Both the position numbers and the translations under genes were made by a program. Positions 10,045 to 20,955 of a stretch of 64,000 nt of DNA are shown here, piece after piece. This stretch comes from Helianthus annuus (taxonomy: Eukaryota; Streptophyta; Magnoliopsida; Asterales; Asteraceae), in the NCBI RefSeq assembly GCF_002127325.2, contig NC_035436.2, forward strand, positions 110,197,591 through 110,261,590, given 5' to 3'. The number at the start of each line of letters is the position of its first letter. Positions within the stretch are counted from its first letter, which is position 1. The notes beneath the pieces were generated by a model. That model worked only from the letters and a program-made list of their open reading frames with translations, was not told the DNA's origin and ran no database searches.

Positions 10045-11096
10045 GGAAAAGCAAAACCGTTAGGATCGTTTCTTGAATAACGTGCCACGATCTAACCCAT
10101 ACACTTGTCGAAATGTTGTGGTGGCTCATTTTGCCCCCACCATAGGGTTTTGACAAGTGGCATTGGCCTTTGGAGAGTTGAAGGGCTGTTACAAGCTGTT
10201 TAAACATTGAATCTGGTCCAGAAGGGGCCTCGCGTGACGCCTAGACCCGTCGCGTCACGCCTAGCCCTTATTTCTGCAGAATTTGCAGAAATGGTCCCTG
10301 CACATGTTTCGTTGTATAACGGCACTTCTAACACCCGTCAAACCCAATTTCAAGCTCCGCAATGATGTTAAGACATAGGGAACATGAAATATGCTTGAAA
10401 ATATCCCAGATGTCGGTTCGTTTGGCCGTACGGTTGCGATGTTCGCTTAATTACGACGGAATGCGCATAAGCGCGAAAAATGATCCAAATTGCGCGACGA
10501 ATGGATTTTTCTCATGCCAAACACTAAGGCATAATATAAGGATGCTTACATAAATTTTTGGATCTCCGGATGTATTCAGAACGTAAGTTATGCGCGAAAG
10601 TGCAAACTTGTGCATTTTTTGACACTTTTAGCCCCAGAATGATTCCAAAAGTTTGTTTTAGCATACCAAACCCCTCAAAGCCTATTTCCAAGCTATGTAA
10701 AGGATATTTATGGTATTTTTAACTTATGGACATGTTCCAGAATGTTTGTTACAGTTCAAATTGGCATACTTTCGCAGTTTGTCAAGTTTAGTCCCTGTAA
10801 GCGAATTAACTTGTTTTTGCCATACCAAAGCCTTTAAAACTTATTCCTAAGTTATGTAAAGGTTATTTAAGGTATGTTGAGTATATGTTGATGTTCCGGA
10901 GTATTTGTCGCATTAAACTGAGTACGTTTACGCACTAGTTTGCGTATGATTCTCCAGAAAGCGATGTAGAGTTTGAAATTGAACAAAAGTCAAAACATGA
11001 AAAATGTAAAACACAACCAAACAAACATTGGGATCAAATAACATTGTTTTATTGATAATAGAACTGTTCATAATGATTACAAGCACAAATGTTACA

Positions 11097-11115
11097 GTCT
11101 CCCCTACTTGTGGAA
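11097..11115 (-). promoter_or_regulatory. Element C polypurine tract
   Basis: In element sense AAGTAGGGGAGAC directly precedes the LTR start TGTAACATTTG. It is preceded by the GGGACGAAATTTCC block seen before the tract in the other Tekay-like elements. Confidence 0.8.
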
Positions 11116-11130
11116 ATTTCGTCCCGATAT

Positions 11131-12018
11131 TTATTTAGAGGAAACTCGTGGAAAAAGATGCGGATATTTTGCCTTCATTTGATCTTGGCGTTCCCAAGTA
11201 AACTCGGGTCCACGCTTAGATTCCCAACGAACCTTGACCAAAGGAATGCGCTTGCGTTTAAGCCACTTGACTTCACGTTCCATGATTTCCACTGGTTTCT
11301 CAACAAATTTCAGTGTTTTATCAACACGAATTTCGTCAAGCGGTATGTGGAGGTTCTCATCAGCTAAACACCTCTTGAGATTGGACACGTGAAAGGTTGG
11401 ATGAACATTTCCAAGTTCAGGAGGTAACTCAAGTCTGTAGGCTACCTTACCGATTCTTTCGACGATCTTGAATGGTCCAACGTATCTAGGTGCAAGTTTT
11501 CCTTTCTTTCCAAATCTGATCACACCTTTCCAAGGTGAGACCTTAAGTAATACACGATCACCGACTTGAAAATCCAAGGGCTTGCGTTTTAGGTTCGCGT
11601 AACTCTTTTGAAGGCTTCTAGCTGTCTGAAGGTTATCACGAACTTTCTTAACCTTATCTGTTGTCTCTAAAATGAGGGCAGGTCCAGTAAGTTGAGCCTC
11701 GCCGATCTCATTCCAGCAGACTGGTGAACAACATTTTCCACCATAGAGAGCCTCGAAAGGAGCCATGTTGATGCTGGAGTGATAACTGTTGTTGTAGGAG
11801 AATTCAATTAATGGAAGATGTGAATCCCAACTACCACCAAAATCGATCACACAAGCTCTAAGCATATCCTCCAGTGTCTGGATTGTTCTTTCAGACTGAC
11901 CATCTGTTTGTGGATGATAAGCTGTGCTCAGATTAAGTTGGGACCCCATGGCAGATTGCATGGTTCTCCAAAAATGAGAGGTAAAACGAGCATCTCTGTC
12001 AGAAATGATGTTCAAAGG
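11131..12018 (-). pseudogene. Element C pol, 3' part: integrase core to chromodomain
   Basis: This is the continuation of the pol gene that resumes on the other side of element B. It opens with the integrase segment [13 protein letters not shown]. The catalytic-Glu region [12 protein letters not shown], the integrase C-terminal segment ([14 protein letters not shown]) and a chromodomain ([17 protein letters not shown] near the end) follow, with a stop at 11131. The reading frame of this part is intact. The gene is dead because B inserted between the HGVP and SDRD motifs of the integrase core, leaving AAAGG on both sides. Confidence 0.92.
12014..12018. repeat. Target site duplication of element B, left
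   Basis: AAAGG immediately precedes the TGTAACAAC LTR start. It is matched exactly by AAAGG at 20951-20955 after the right LTR. Confidence 0.97.
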
Positions 12019-12344
12019 TGTAACAACTCTCATTAAAATTAATAATTAGGATGGTAATTAGCTATTAAGGAAACCCTAATTAAGAAACCCAAGTAATTCT
12101 GCACTAAACCTAAAATTTCCAGAACAATCAGAATCAGGATCAGGGCCCCTAAAACTCAGAGGGGGATAAACCCTAGCCAACGATTATCCTCATAACTAAT
12201 TGTAAAATTCGAAAATTGAAAAACTGTCGACACAGCAAGCCTACATTCACGAAGGGCTACTCTATGAAAGTAGGGTGACCACTCGTGTAGCGCGACGCCT
12301 ATAGGGGTACCCCCTCGCGCTACGCGACGGTGTCAAATTTCGGG

Positions 12345-12352
12345 TATAAATA
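12345..12352 (+). promoter_or_regulatory. TATA box of element B 5' LTR
   Basis: GGGTATAAATAGAGG is a near-consensus plant TATA box. A GC-rich inverted pair (GTAGCGCGACG... and ...CGCGCTACGCGAC) sits just upstream at about 12288-12330. Transcription probably starts near 12380. Confidence 0.85.
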
Positions 12353-12826
12353 GAGGGGGTTGGACTTGAATTCTGTCTTTGGAACGACGTAAATCCGAGT
12401 TACGTAGATCAAGTTATCACAGAAACAGTCCAACACACACACACTAATATCGAATCGCTGCCGCAGAACAGGGTAATTACTCGATCGCTATTACGATTCA
12501 GTTTCCGGAATCAATACATTCAAAGAATGTCTAAGTGCCGCCCACATTGGGCTATGCTTTGTCGTTTGTCGGTAATTCGATAAATGAGTTGAAGCATTGT
12601 ACTTTGTCGTTGTCGATAATTCGATAATGAGTTGAAGTACTATACTTTGTCGTTTGTCATTTTGATAAATGAGTTGAAGTATTGCACTTGGTCATTCATT
12701 GCGAGTATTTGATCTCGGGAAATTATCGTAACTGCTGTATTGATCACTAACTCTGTTTTGTGTGCATTATTGTGAAATTAGGTTAACAGGGATAAAATCA
12801 TATTCTGTCAGTACTAAATCTGCAAT

Positions 12827-13212
12827 GTGAGTCATTCTCTTTTTATCAATTGTTTTACAATACTCCAAACTAATTTTTCAAAGTTATAATTACAGTGATT
12901 AAGTTTATGTAATCACCAAATTACAGCCGGTATGTGGGGTATTGTGCACAGTATTATTATTGTTTTAATCACATTAGGTGGGCGAGCCTAAAAGAAAGTG
13001 ATATACGTCACTCATTGGGCCAGCCAATGGTGATATGACCACAGTCACAGAGCTGGTCTGTGACAAATACCTATTCTTGAAATGTTGGTTGATAATAAAC
13101 ATATGTAAAAACTCTTAATACTGTGAATTATAACAAATGTGTCATTTTTAGTAAACTGAATGATTCACTCAGTATTTCCCCGCTGACAAAATCTTTTTCA
13201 AACATGTTTCAG
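12827..13212 (+). other. Putative leader intron inside element B LTR
   Basis: The donor is TGCAAT/GTGAGTCATT. The acceptor is AAACATGTTTCAG/GTGATC after a T-rich run. The ACATG-TTTCAG acceptor block matches those in the unrelated LTRs of A, C, D, F and I. Predicted length is 386 nt. The equivalent in the right LTR is 20272-20657. Confidence 0.6.
12998..13064 (+). repeat. Three consecutive hairpins in element B LTR
   Basis: The stems are GTGA/TCAC (12998-13011), CATTGG/CCAATG (13013-13029, loop gccag) and GTCACAGA/TCTGTGAC (13044-13064, loop gctgg). The second and third loops contain CCAG and CTGG, which could pair. All lie in the predicted leader intron. The repeat copy is 20443-20509. Confidence 0.85.
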
Positions 13213-13513
13213 GTGATCTGCTGTAAATCAGGAAAAGTGCTGAGGAGCATTTCAAGCTTAAAATAGTGGCTCAATATAAAATGAATAAAGATGTTTTAAA
13301 ATAAGAATTTATCACTAAACTTATGTATTGTAAATTATGGGGGATTTATCCCGAATTGTGAAATAAAAATAATCGGGAAAAATTTAGCTTTACAACGATC
13401 CTGATGTTCAAAATTTTCCGCTGCGAAACTCAATTAAACAAATATCACGGGGTTTCTGTCCCGCGGCTCCGGAAACGGGTCAAACCGGGTCGGGGGCCGT
13501 GACAGAAACAAGG

Positions 13514-13526
13514 TGGTATCAGAGCC
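13514..13526 (+). promoter_or_regulatory. Element B primer binding site (initiator Met tRNA)
   Basis: TGGTATCAGAGCC lies nine bases after the LTR end at 13504. It is the standard initiator-Met-tRNA match. The nine-base gap is longer than the three bases seen in A, D and H. Confidence 0.93.
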
Positions 13527-13631
13527 ACTGAGTTAAGCTAATTAAGTATTTAAACGATACTTAATTTTCCTGATTACTATTATGTGATTATGTGTTTATG
13601 TGCTTTTAATTGATTATTTGTTAGTTACAGT

Positions 13632-13955
13632 ATGGGTAAACAAAAGTTGCAAGATATCTATCTTAAATTAGATAGATCAATTTACGAGAAAGGAAGTTCG
13701 TCTAAAACTAAAATTTCAAAGCTCCCTACGATTCCTGAGGAAGGAATATTTGTGCAAAAAGCAAATTATGAAAATCCGCTTTCTTCTAGAAAAAGGAGTA
13801 TGATTATTAAGAAAAGTAAGGAGCAAATCAGAGAAAGGAAAATTAAAAAGGAAACCTCGGAGTTACTTAAGAAATCCCCTTGGGAAGATAAACTCGATGA
13901 AAAATGGGCAAATTTATATATGCTAGCCACTGTGGCAGAACATGCAAATCTTTAA
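13632..13955 (+). CDS. Pre-gag ORF 1 of element B, unknown function (107 aa)
   Basis: I do not recognise this protein. It is a complete ORF in the leader of element B, between the PBS and gag, on the element's coding strand. It is Lys-rich: basic segments lie near residues 50-85 (SSRKRSMIIKKSK, RERKIKKE) and a short acidic/aromatic tail (SPWEDKLDEKWANLY) follows. No signal peptide or membrane segment is evident. Typical Tekay elements start gag soon after the PBS, so an open frame here is unusual. It could be an accessory protein, the 5' exon of a longer product, or chance. The Lys/Glu composition and full-length openness argue mildly for coding. Confidence 0.45.
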   Translation: MGKQKLQDIYLKLDRSIYEKGSSSKTKISKLPTIPEEGIFVQKANYENPLSSRKRSMIIKKSKEQIRERKIKKETSELLKKSPWEDKLDEKWANLYMLATVAEHANL

Positions 13956-14139
13956 AGATGCCCTAAAATTTGCAAGCAGTACTTCCCAATAAGTAAATAA
14001 ATAAAAGTGAAATAAATTTGAGTGTGTTTTCCTGTATTTTGTACAAATAGTGTGCAATAAAACTTCCATGTTATTTGTTAAACTTTGTTCCAAAGTTTTA
14101 ACTTGATATTTTATGCATTTTGCATATATGCTACACATC

Positions 14140-14688
14140 ATGAACGAGATATCTGAAGCTTTTCAGAACCTCAATCTGTACCCAGTGAACATAGAAGTTT
14201 CTCATGAATTCACGGGATATCTTGCTGATGTGGACCAACCTGTAAAACTCCCTACTCCACCAGTGACCAAACCAAAAAGGAGGCCAAAGAAAAATTATGT
14301 ATGGGGAAGCCGTATACGTAAGAAAAAGTCAGTTACAAAAACCCCTAAAACTAGTAAACCTTTAGACAAAGGAAAAGCAATTGTAATCCAGGAAAACCCA
14401 ATTCCTATGAATTTTGCACCAACCATCACTGAACCAATAGTCCATAACCAACCTGCAGAAATGGAAGAATGGTGGACCAACGATTGGCAATTTCAAAATA
14501 TTGTCAATAACGCTTACTCATTTCTTCCACAGTTCGACCCAGAACCCCTACCCAATCCACCGATGAGCAATGAGAATTTGGCTGAACTTCGCCATTTCGG
14601 TGAAAAGTTGATGGATGCAGGGAATAGAATTAGGGAAATAGGGGGACAGATTGCCTGGAAATATGATGAGAGGGAATTACGTTTCTAG
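14140..14688 (+). CDS. Pre-gag ORF 2 of element B, unknown function (182 aa)
   Basis: I do not recognise this protein. I prefer the ATG at 14140 (MNEISEAFQNL). An in-frame ATG at 14113 would add nine residues. The first third is acidic. A proline and lysine/arginine-rich segment near residues 40-75 (KPKRRPKKNYVWGSRIRKKK) looks like a bipartite nuclear signal or nucleic-acid-binding tail. A Pro/Asn/Trp-rich middle (EEWWTNDWQFQNIV) and a C-terminal amphipathic stretch (ELRHFGEKLMDAGNRI) follow. It ends 234 bp before gag. Being intact while gag-pol carries two breaks suggests recent selection or youth. It may be an accessory Gag-like or RNA-binding product. Confidence 0.5.
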   Translation: MNEISEAFQNLNLYPVNIEVSHEFTGYLADVDQPVKLPTPPVTKPKRRPKKNYVWGSRIRKKKSVTKTPKTSKPLDKGKAIVIQENPIPMNFAPTITEPIVHNQPAEMEEWWTNDWQFQNIVNNAYSFLPQFDPEPLPNPPMSNENLAELRHFGEKLMDAGNRIREIGGQIAWKYDERELRF

Positions 14689-14922
14689 AATAACAACTAG
14701 GAGGATGGGAAAGTTATCTTTGTATAATAGTAAAAGTAAATAGTGAAACCAGTTGTAACATAACGAATAAAACGTTGTAAAATATCGGTGTGTATTGATG
14801 CATACTATACTGATATGAAATGCAATCGAGAAATCGATAATTTTGGGCTTTATGTGTTATAACTTGTTTAATGATTTGTATAAATTGTTAATTGCTAATT
14901 ATTCATAATAACTTATCATCAG

Positions 14923-17900
14923 ATGGCAAATAACGATAACGAACCAGTAGATGAAGTTAATCAATCGGAGCAACACCCAGAAGATCAATATATGACCAAA
15001 CAAGATATTGAAAATATGGTTGCCCAAGGCATAGCCAATGCAATTCCAATGTTCGTTGCTGCTATGAAAAATCCAAACGATCCACAACATATTGTTCCTA
15101 GTAAACATACCATCGAAGATAATTTCAGTAATAGTATAAACGGGGGCAATGATCATATAAATCATGACAATGAATCTCAGCACACGCAGCGCCCTAAGAA
15201 ACGAAAGGCTGCAACGCCTGGTTGCACTTTCAAAGAATTTCTTGCTTGTAAACCCGCTGAATTTGCAGGCAATGAAGGAGCAACTGCAACACTGCGATGG
15301 TTAGAGAAAACCGAAGCAGTAATTGCAATAAGTAAATGTGCTGACGAAGATCAAGTCATGTATGCCTCAAATCTGTTTAAGGAAGGAGCACTAGAATGGT
15401 GGAACACAGTGCTACAAGCAAAAGGAAGACGAGAGGCTTATGCCATGACTTGGGAAGAATTTAAGAATCTTGTCGAAAGAAAATTCTGTCCTGAGTATGA
15501 AAAAGAACAGATGGCAAATAAGTTCCTCAATCATCGAATGACCGGAGTAGATTGTCGTGGTTATACTTCGACATTCTTCGAATATGCGAGAGTGGTACCT
15601 AATCTGGCTTCGCCAGAACCAGTACTTATTTCTCGATATATTTGGGGATTAATTAGTGAAATTCGCAATATCGTTAAAGCTGCGAGTCCTCGCACTATTG
15701 ACGATGCCGTAGAATTAGCTAACACCTTAACTGACGAGCTGATACGCACACGAGACGAAGATAGGAAGAAGGAATTAGCTCAGAAAATTACCCAAGGATT
15801 CAGAATGGGTAATAGTAGTAATTTCAAGAAAAGAGGAACAGGGCAATCCTCAAATGTGCCATTATGCAAATTTTGCAAAAAGAGACATTTTGGAAAGTGT
15901 AATAGAGTTTGCAATTTTTGCAAAACAACCGGACATCGGGAAGAAAACTGCAGAAAGAAATCCATAATTTGTTACAATTGTGGAGAAGCTGGACATATCA
16001 AACCAGAGTGTCCTAAGTTAATCAACCCAGCAGACAACAAACCCAAGGCAGCTGAAGGAACTACTAAGAAGAATGTTAGAGCATTTCAGCTGACTACTCA
16101 AGAAGCAGAACTCATTCCGGATGTGATCGCCGGTACGTTTTTAGTCCACAACGTCTATGCAAAAGTATTATTTGACTCTGGTGCGAACCAAAGTTTTATA
16201 AATACTTCATTTTGTCAAGCTCTTAAGTTACCATTAACTACAGTTAGGCAGATCTTTACAGTCGAAACTGCAGATGGGAATTCCATAGAAATTAATCAGG
16301 TTTTGCAAAAAGTAGAAATAGAACTTTCAGGTCATAAGTTTGTTGCAAACCTATTGCCTATGAAATTAGCTGAGTTTGATGTTGTGTTAGGAATGGATTG
16401 GTTAATAGCCAACCATGCTCAAATCATATGTGATAGAAATTCTATAGAAATTCAAGCACCTACTGGAGAGGTCATTAAGATTTCAGGAGATAAACCTCGG
16501 AAACCATTGAAGTTCATATCAGTAATGAAAATTGCTAATTATGAACGAAACCAAGGAATAGTATATATGATTTCCGTAATCATTTGTGCTAAAGGTAAAG
16601 AACTCAAGGAAATTCCTGTAGTCTCAGAATATCCAGATGTATTTCCAGAAGATTTACCTGGATTACCGCCAGACAGAGAGGTAGAATTTAGGATTCATCT
16701 AATCCCAGGAACTACACCTATAGCCAAGGCACCTTATCGATTAGCTCCTACCGAAATGCTAGAATTAAAGAAACAATTAGATGAATTACTAAACAAAGGA
16801 TTTATACAACCTAGTTCATCCCCTTGGGGTGCGCCAGTGTTGTTTGTGAAAAAGAAAGATGGATCAATGAGAATGTGTATTGATTATAGAGAATTAAATA
16901 AAGTTACAATTAAGAATCGATACCCATTACCTAGGATTGATGATCTTTTCGATCAATTACAAGGAGCTAGGTATTTCTCTAAAATAGATTTAAGATCCGG
17001 ATATCATCAGTTGAAAGTTCAAGAAGAAGACATACCTAAAACTGCTTTCAGAACTAGGTATGGTCATTATGAGTTTACAGTCATGCCCTTCGGATTAACC
17101 AATGCCCCAGCTGCATTCATGGACATGATGAACAGAATCTGTAAACCATATTTGGATAAATTTGTGATCGTATTCATTGACGATATACTCATTATTCCAA
17201 AAGTCAAGTTGAGCATTGTCAGCATTTACATGCACTCTTAACTCTGCTAAAAAAAGAAAAGTTGTACGCTAAATTCTCGAAGTGCGAATTCTGGCTGCAA
17301 GAAGTGCAATTCTTAGGCCACATGGTGAATCACGAAGGTATTCACGTAGATCCTGCTAAGATCGAAGCCATTACTAACTGGAAGATTCCACAAACTGCAA
17401 TGGAAATTAGAAGTTTTATAGGTTTAGCCGGTTATTATAGACGGTTTATTAAGGATTTCTCCAAGATAGCTGTACCATTAACTAAGCTAACCTGTAAAGC
17501 CACTAAGTTTGAATGGGGACCAAAACAAGAAGAAGCCTTTAGAATCTTAAAGCAGAAATTAACCAATGCGCCAATCTTAGCCTTACCAGAAGGAACAGAA
17601 GATTTTGAAGTATATTGCGATGCTTCAAAACTAGGATACGGATGTGTGTTAATGCAACGCAAGAAGGTAATTGCATATGCTTCCAGACAATTGAAAAAGC
17701 ATGAAGAAAACTATACGACTCATGATTTAGAACTAGGAGCCATAGTTTTTGCCCTTAAGATTTGGAGACATTATCTGTATGGAAGTAAATTTACTGTCTA
17801 TACAGATCATAAGAGTTTAAGGTATATATTCGGGCAAAAAGAGTTAAATATGAGGCAAAGAAGATGGATGGAAGTCCTGAGTGATTACGACTGTGATATT

Positions 17901-19427
17901 CAATATCACGAAGGAAAAGCCAACGTAGTAGCAGATGCCTTAAGTCGTAAGTATCATGAAAAACAAAGGCGAGTTCGTGCTCTTAGAATAAATCTACAAG
18001 TAGATTTACGGGAACAAGTGAAAGAAATCCAGAAAACAGCAATCAAGGACGATGCCGAAGGAATGAAAGGTTACCTAAAAGAATTAGAACAAGGAAATGA
18101 TGGAATTTGGAAATTTCACCAAAGCAGAATTTGGGTACCTAAACAAGGAAATTTAAGATCGAAAATCTTAGAAGAAGCTCATAAATCTAGGTATACTGTA
18201 CACCCAGGAAACAATAAGATGTACCAAGATTTAAGGAAAAATTTTTGGTGGATAGGAATGAAAAAGGACATAGCTGAATATGTATCTAAGTGTTTAACTT
18301 GTTCACAAGTTAAAGCAGAACACCAGAAACCCCCAGGCTTACTGCAACAATTAGAAATGCCGGTATGGAAATGGGAACTTATAACAATGGACTTTGTTAC
18401 TAAATTGCCTAAAACCAGAAAAGCTAATGATGCAATTTAGGTAATCGTGGACCGATTAACCAAATCAGCCCATTTTCTACCCATAAAAGAAACCTTTAGC
18501 ATGGAAAGATTAGCCAAGCTGTATGTGGATGAGATAGTATCCTTACATGGAGTCCCGCTCTCCATTGTATCGGATAGAGATAGTCGTTTTACCTCCCGAT
18601 TTTGGACAAGTTTCCAAGAATCAATGGGAACCCGACTTAATCTAAGTACCGCATATCATCCACAGACTGACGGACAAAGTGAAAGGACAATCCAAACTCT
18701 GGAAGACATGCTCCGAGCATGTGTAATTGACTTTGGAGGTAATTGGGATAACCATTTACCATTAATTGAATTCTCCTATAACAATAGTTATCATTCAAGT
18801 ATTGAAGCCGCTCCATTCGAGGCACTATATGGACGCAAGTGCAGAACACCCGTATGTTGGGCAGAAATAGGAGAAAGTCAATTATCAGGTCCTGAGATTG
18901 TACAAGAAACTACTGACAAAATAACTCAGATCAAGGAAAGACTGAAAACAGCTAGAGATCGCCAGAAGAGTTATGCAGACAATCGTCGTAAACCGCTTGA
19001 ATTCCAAATAGGAGACCAGGTACTTTTAAAGGTATCTCCTTGGAAAGGAGTGGTAAGATTCGGTAAGAAAGGAAAACTGAGTCCCCGATATGTTGGACCA
19101 TTTCCAGTGATTCAACGAATCGGACCAGTTGCTTATCGCTTACAACTACCAGAAGAACTAGCTGGAGTACATGATGTATTTCATGTATCCAATCTCAAGA
19201 AATGTTTATCAGACGAATCCCTGGTAGTACCTCTTCAAGATATAGAGGTGAACGAAAAATTAAAGTTTATAGAGAAACCACTACAGATCGAAGATAGAAA
19301 AGTCAAATTCCTCAAACACCGGCGACTTGTGTTGGTAAAAGTCAAATGGAATTCCAAGAGAGGACCGGAATACACTTGGGAATTAGAGTCAGAAATGAAG
19401 CGCAAGTATCCTCATCTATTCCAGTGA
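14923..19427 (+). pseudogene. Element B Gag-Pol polyprotein, two breaks (Ty3/gypsy, Tekay-like)
   Basis: The start [11 protein letters not shown] at 14923 is preceded by an acceptor-like TTATCATCAG. Gag (WWN near residue 161), three CCHC knuckles (about 314-362), protease (LFDSGAN near 415) and RT (FIDDIL near 751) are followed by RNase H (YCDAS), integrase ([29 protein letters not shown]) and a C-terminal chromodomain ([14 protein letters not shown]). Two breaks are visible. A one-base deletion just after the FIDD motif, near 17190, moves the rest to another frame (17262 on). An in-frame TAG at 18438-18440, between the HHCC and core domains, stands where relatives have Trp. LTRs are young, so the damage is recent and this copy would need help in trans. 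Confidence 0.93.
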
Positions 19428-19451
19428 ATCTCGAGGACGAGATTTTTCCTA

Positions 19452-19463
19452 AGGTGGGGAGGA
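19452..19463 (+). promoter_or_regulatory. Element B polypurine tract
   Basis: GGTGGGGAGGA lies directly before the right LTR start TGTAACA at 19464. It is preceded by TCTCGAGGACGAGATTTTTCC-like sequence, the block typical of this group just after the pol stop. Confidence 0.9.
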
Positions 19464-20950
19464 TGTAACAACTCTCTTTAAAATTAATAATTAGGATGGT
19501 AATTAGCTATTAAGGAAACCCTAATTAAGAAACCCAAGTAATTCTGCACTAAACCTAAAATTTCAAGAACAATCAGAATCAGGATCAGGGCCCCTAAAAC
19601 TCAGAGGGGGATAAACCCTAGCCAACGATTATCCTCATAACTAATTGTAAAATTCGAAAATTGAAAAACTGTCGACACAGCAAGCCTACATACACGAAGG
19701 GCTACTCTATGAAAGTAGGGTGACCACTCGCGTAGCGCGACTCCTATAGGGGTACCCCCTCGCGCTACGCGACGGTGTCAAATTTCGGGTATAAATAGAG
19801 GGGGTTGGGACTTGAATTCTGTCATTGGAACGACGTAAATCCGAGTTACGTAGATCAAGTTATCACAGAAACAGTCCAACACACACACACTAATATCGAA
19901 TCGCTGCCGCAGAACAGGGTAATTACTCGATCGCTATTACGATTCAGTTTCCGGAATCAATACATTCAAAGAATGTCTAAGTGCCGCCCACATTGGGCTA
20001 TGCTTTGTCGTTTGTCGGTAATTCGATAAATGAGTTGAAGCATTGTACTTTGTCGTTGTCGATAATTCGATAATGAGTTGAAGTACTATACTTTGTCGTT
20101 TGTCATTTTGATAAATGAGTTGAAGTATTGCACTTGGTCATTCATTGCGAGTATTTGATCTCGGGAAATTATCGTAACTGCTGTATTGATCACTAACCCT
20201 GTTTTGTGTGCATTATTGTGAAATTAGGTTAACAGGGATAAAATCATATTCTGTCAGTACTAAATCTGCAATGTGAGTCATTCTCTTTTTATCAATTGTT
20301 TTACAATACTCCAAACTAATTTTTCAAAGTTATAATTACAGTGATTAATTTTATGTAATCACCAAATTACAGCCGGTATGTGGGGTATTGTGCACAGTAT
20401 TATTATTGTTTTAATCACATTAGGTGGGCGAGCCTAAAAGAAAGTGATATACGTCACTCATTGGGCCAGCCAATGGTGATATGACCACAGTCACAGAGCT
20501 GGTCTGTGACAAATACCTATTCTTGAAATGTTGGTTGATAATAAACATATGTAAAAACTCTTAATACTGTGAATTATAACAAATGTGTCATTTTCAGTAA
20601 AATGAATGATTCACTCAGTATTTCCCCGCTGACAAAATCTTTTTCAAACATGTTTCAGGTGATCTGCTGTAAATCAGGAAAAGTGCTGAGGAGCATTTCA
20701 AGCTTAAAATAGTGGCTCAATATAAAATGAATAAAGATGTTTTAAAATAAGAATTTATCACTAAACTTATGTATTGTAAATTATCGGGGATTTATCCCGA
20801 ATTGTGAAATAAAAATAATCGGGAAAAATTTAGCTTTACAACGATCCTGATGTTCAAAATTTTCCGCTGCGAAACTCAATTAAACAAATATCACGGGGTT
20901 TCTGTCCCGCGGCTCCGGAAACGGGTCAAACCGGGTCGGGGGCCGTGACA
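19464..20950 (+). repeat. Element B, 3' LTR (1487 bp)
   Basis: It is paired with 12019-13504 and ends GCCGTGACA. The TATA box is at 19790-19797, the donor at 20272, the acceptor at 20657 and the AATAAA at 20729-20734. One substitution (G to C near 20784) completes a CGGGGATTTATCCCG hairpin that is imperfect in the left copy. Confidence 0.97.
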
Positions 20951-20955
20951 AAAGG
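20951..20955. repeat. Target site duplication of element B, right
   Basis: AAAGG exactly matches 12014-12018. Together they prove a simple insertion of B into element C pol. Confidence 0.97.

Larger units (their letters stand above)
9049..11096 (-). repeat. Element C, 3' LTR (left copy), part right of element A
   Basis: The stretch is homologous to 26683-27633 joined to 37179-38236, with roughly 2-3% substitutions and two indels: a 31-bp stretch absent here near 9212 and a 75-bp stretch absent from the right copy near 27376. It ends AATGTTACA at 11096 next to the polypurine tract. The missing part lies left of element A, outside the window, because A inserted into this LTR. It carries a TATA box (10037-10044), the splice donor (9187) and nested hairpins (9288-9560). 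Confidence 0.92.
12019..13504 (+). repeat. Element B, 5' LTR (1486 bp)
   Basis: The LTR runs from TGTAACAAC to GCCGTGACA and is paired with 19464-20950. About a dozen substitutions and one 1-bp indel were counted by eye (about 0.8%). It holds a TATA box, a leader splice donor (12827), a hairpin trio, an acceptor (13212) and an AATAAA at 13284-13289 that may serve 3' end formation in the other copy. Confidence 0.97.

Noticed and set aside
12246..12335. GTAGCGCGACG / CGCGCTACGCG inverted pair as a terminator
   Set aside because: It lies just upstream of the TATA box, so a promoter-proximal element is more likely than a terminator.
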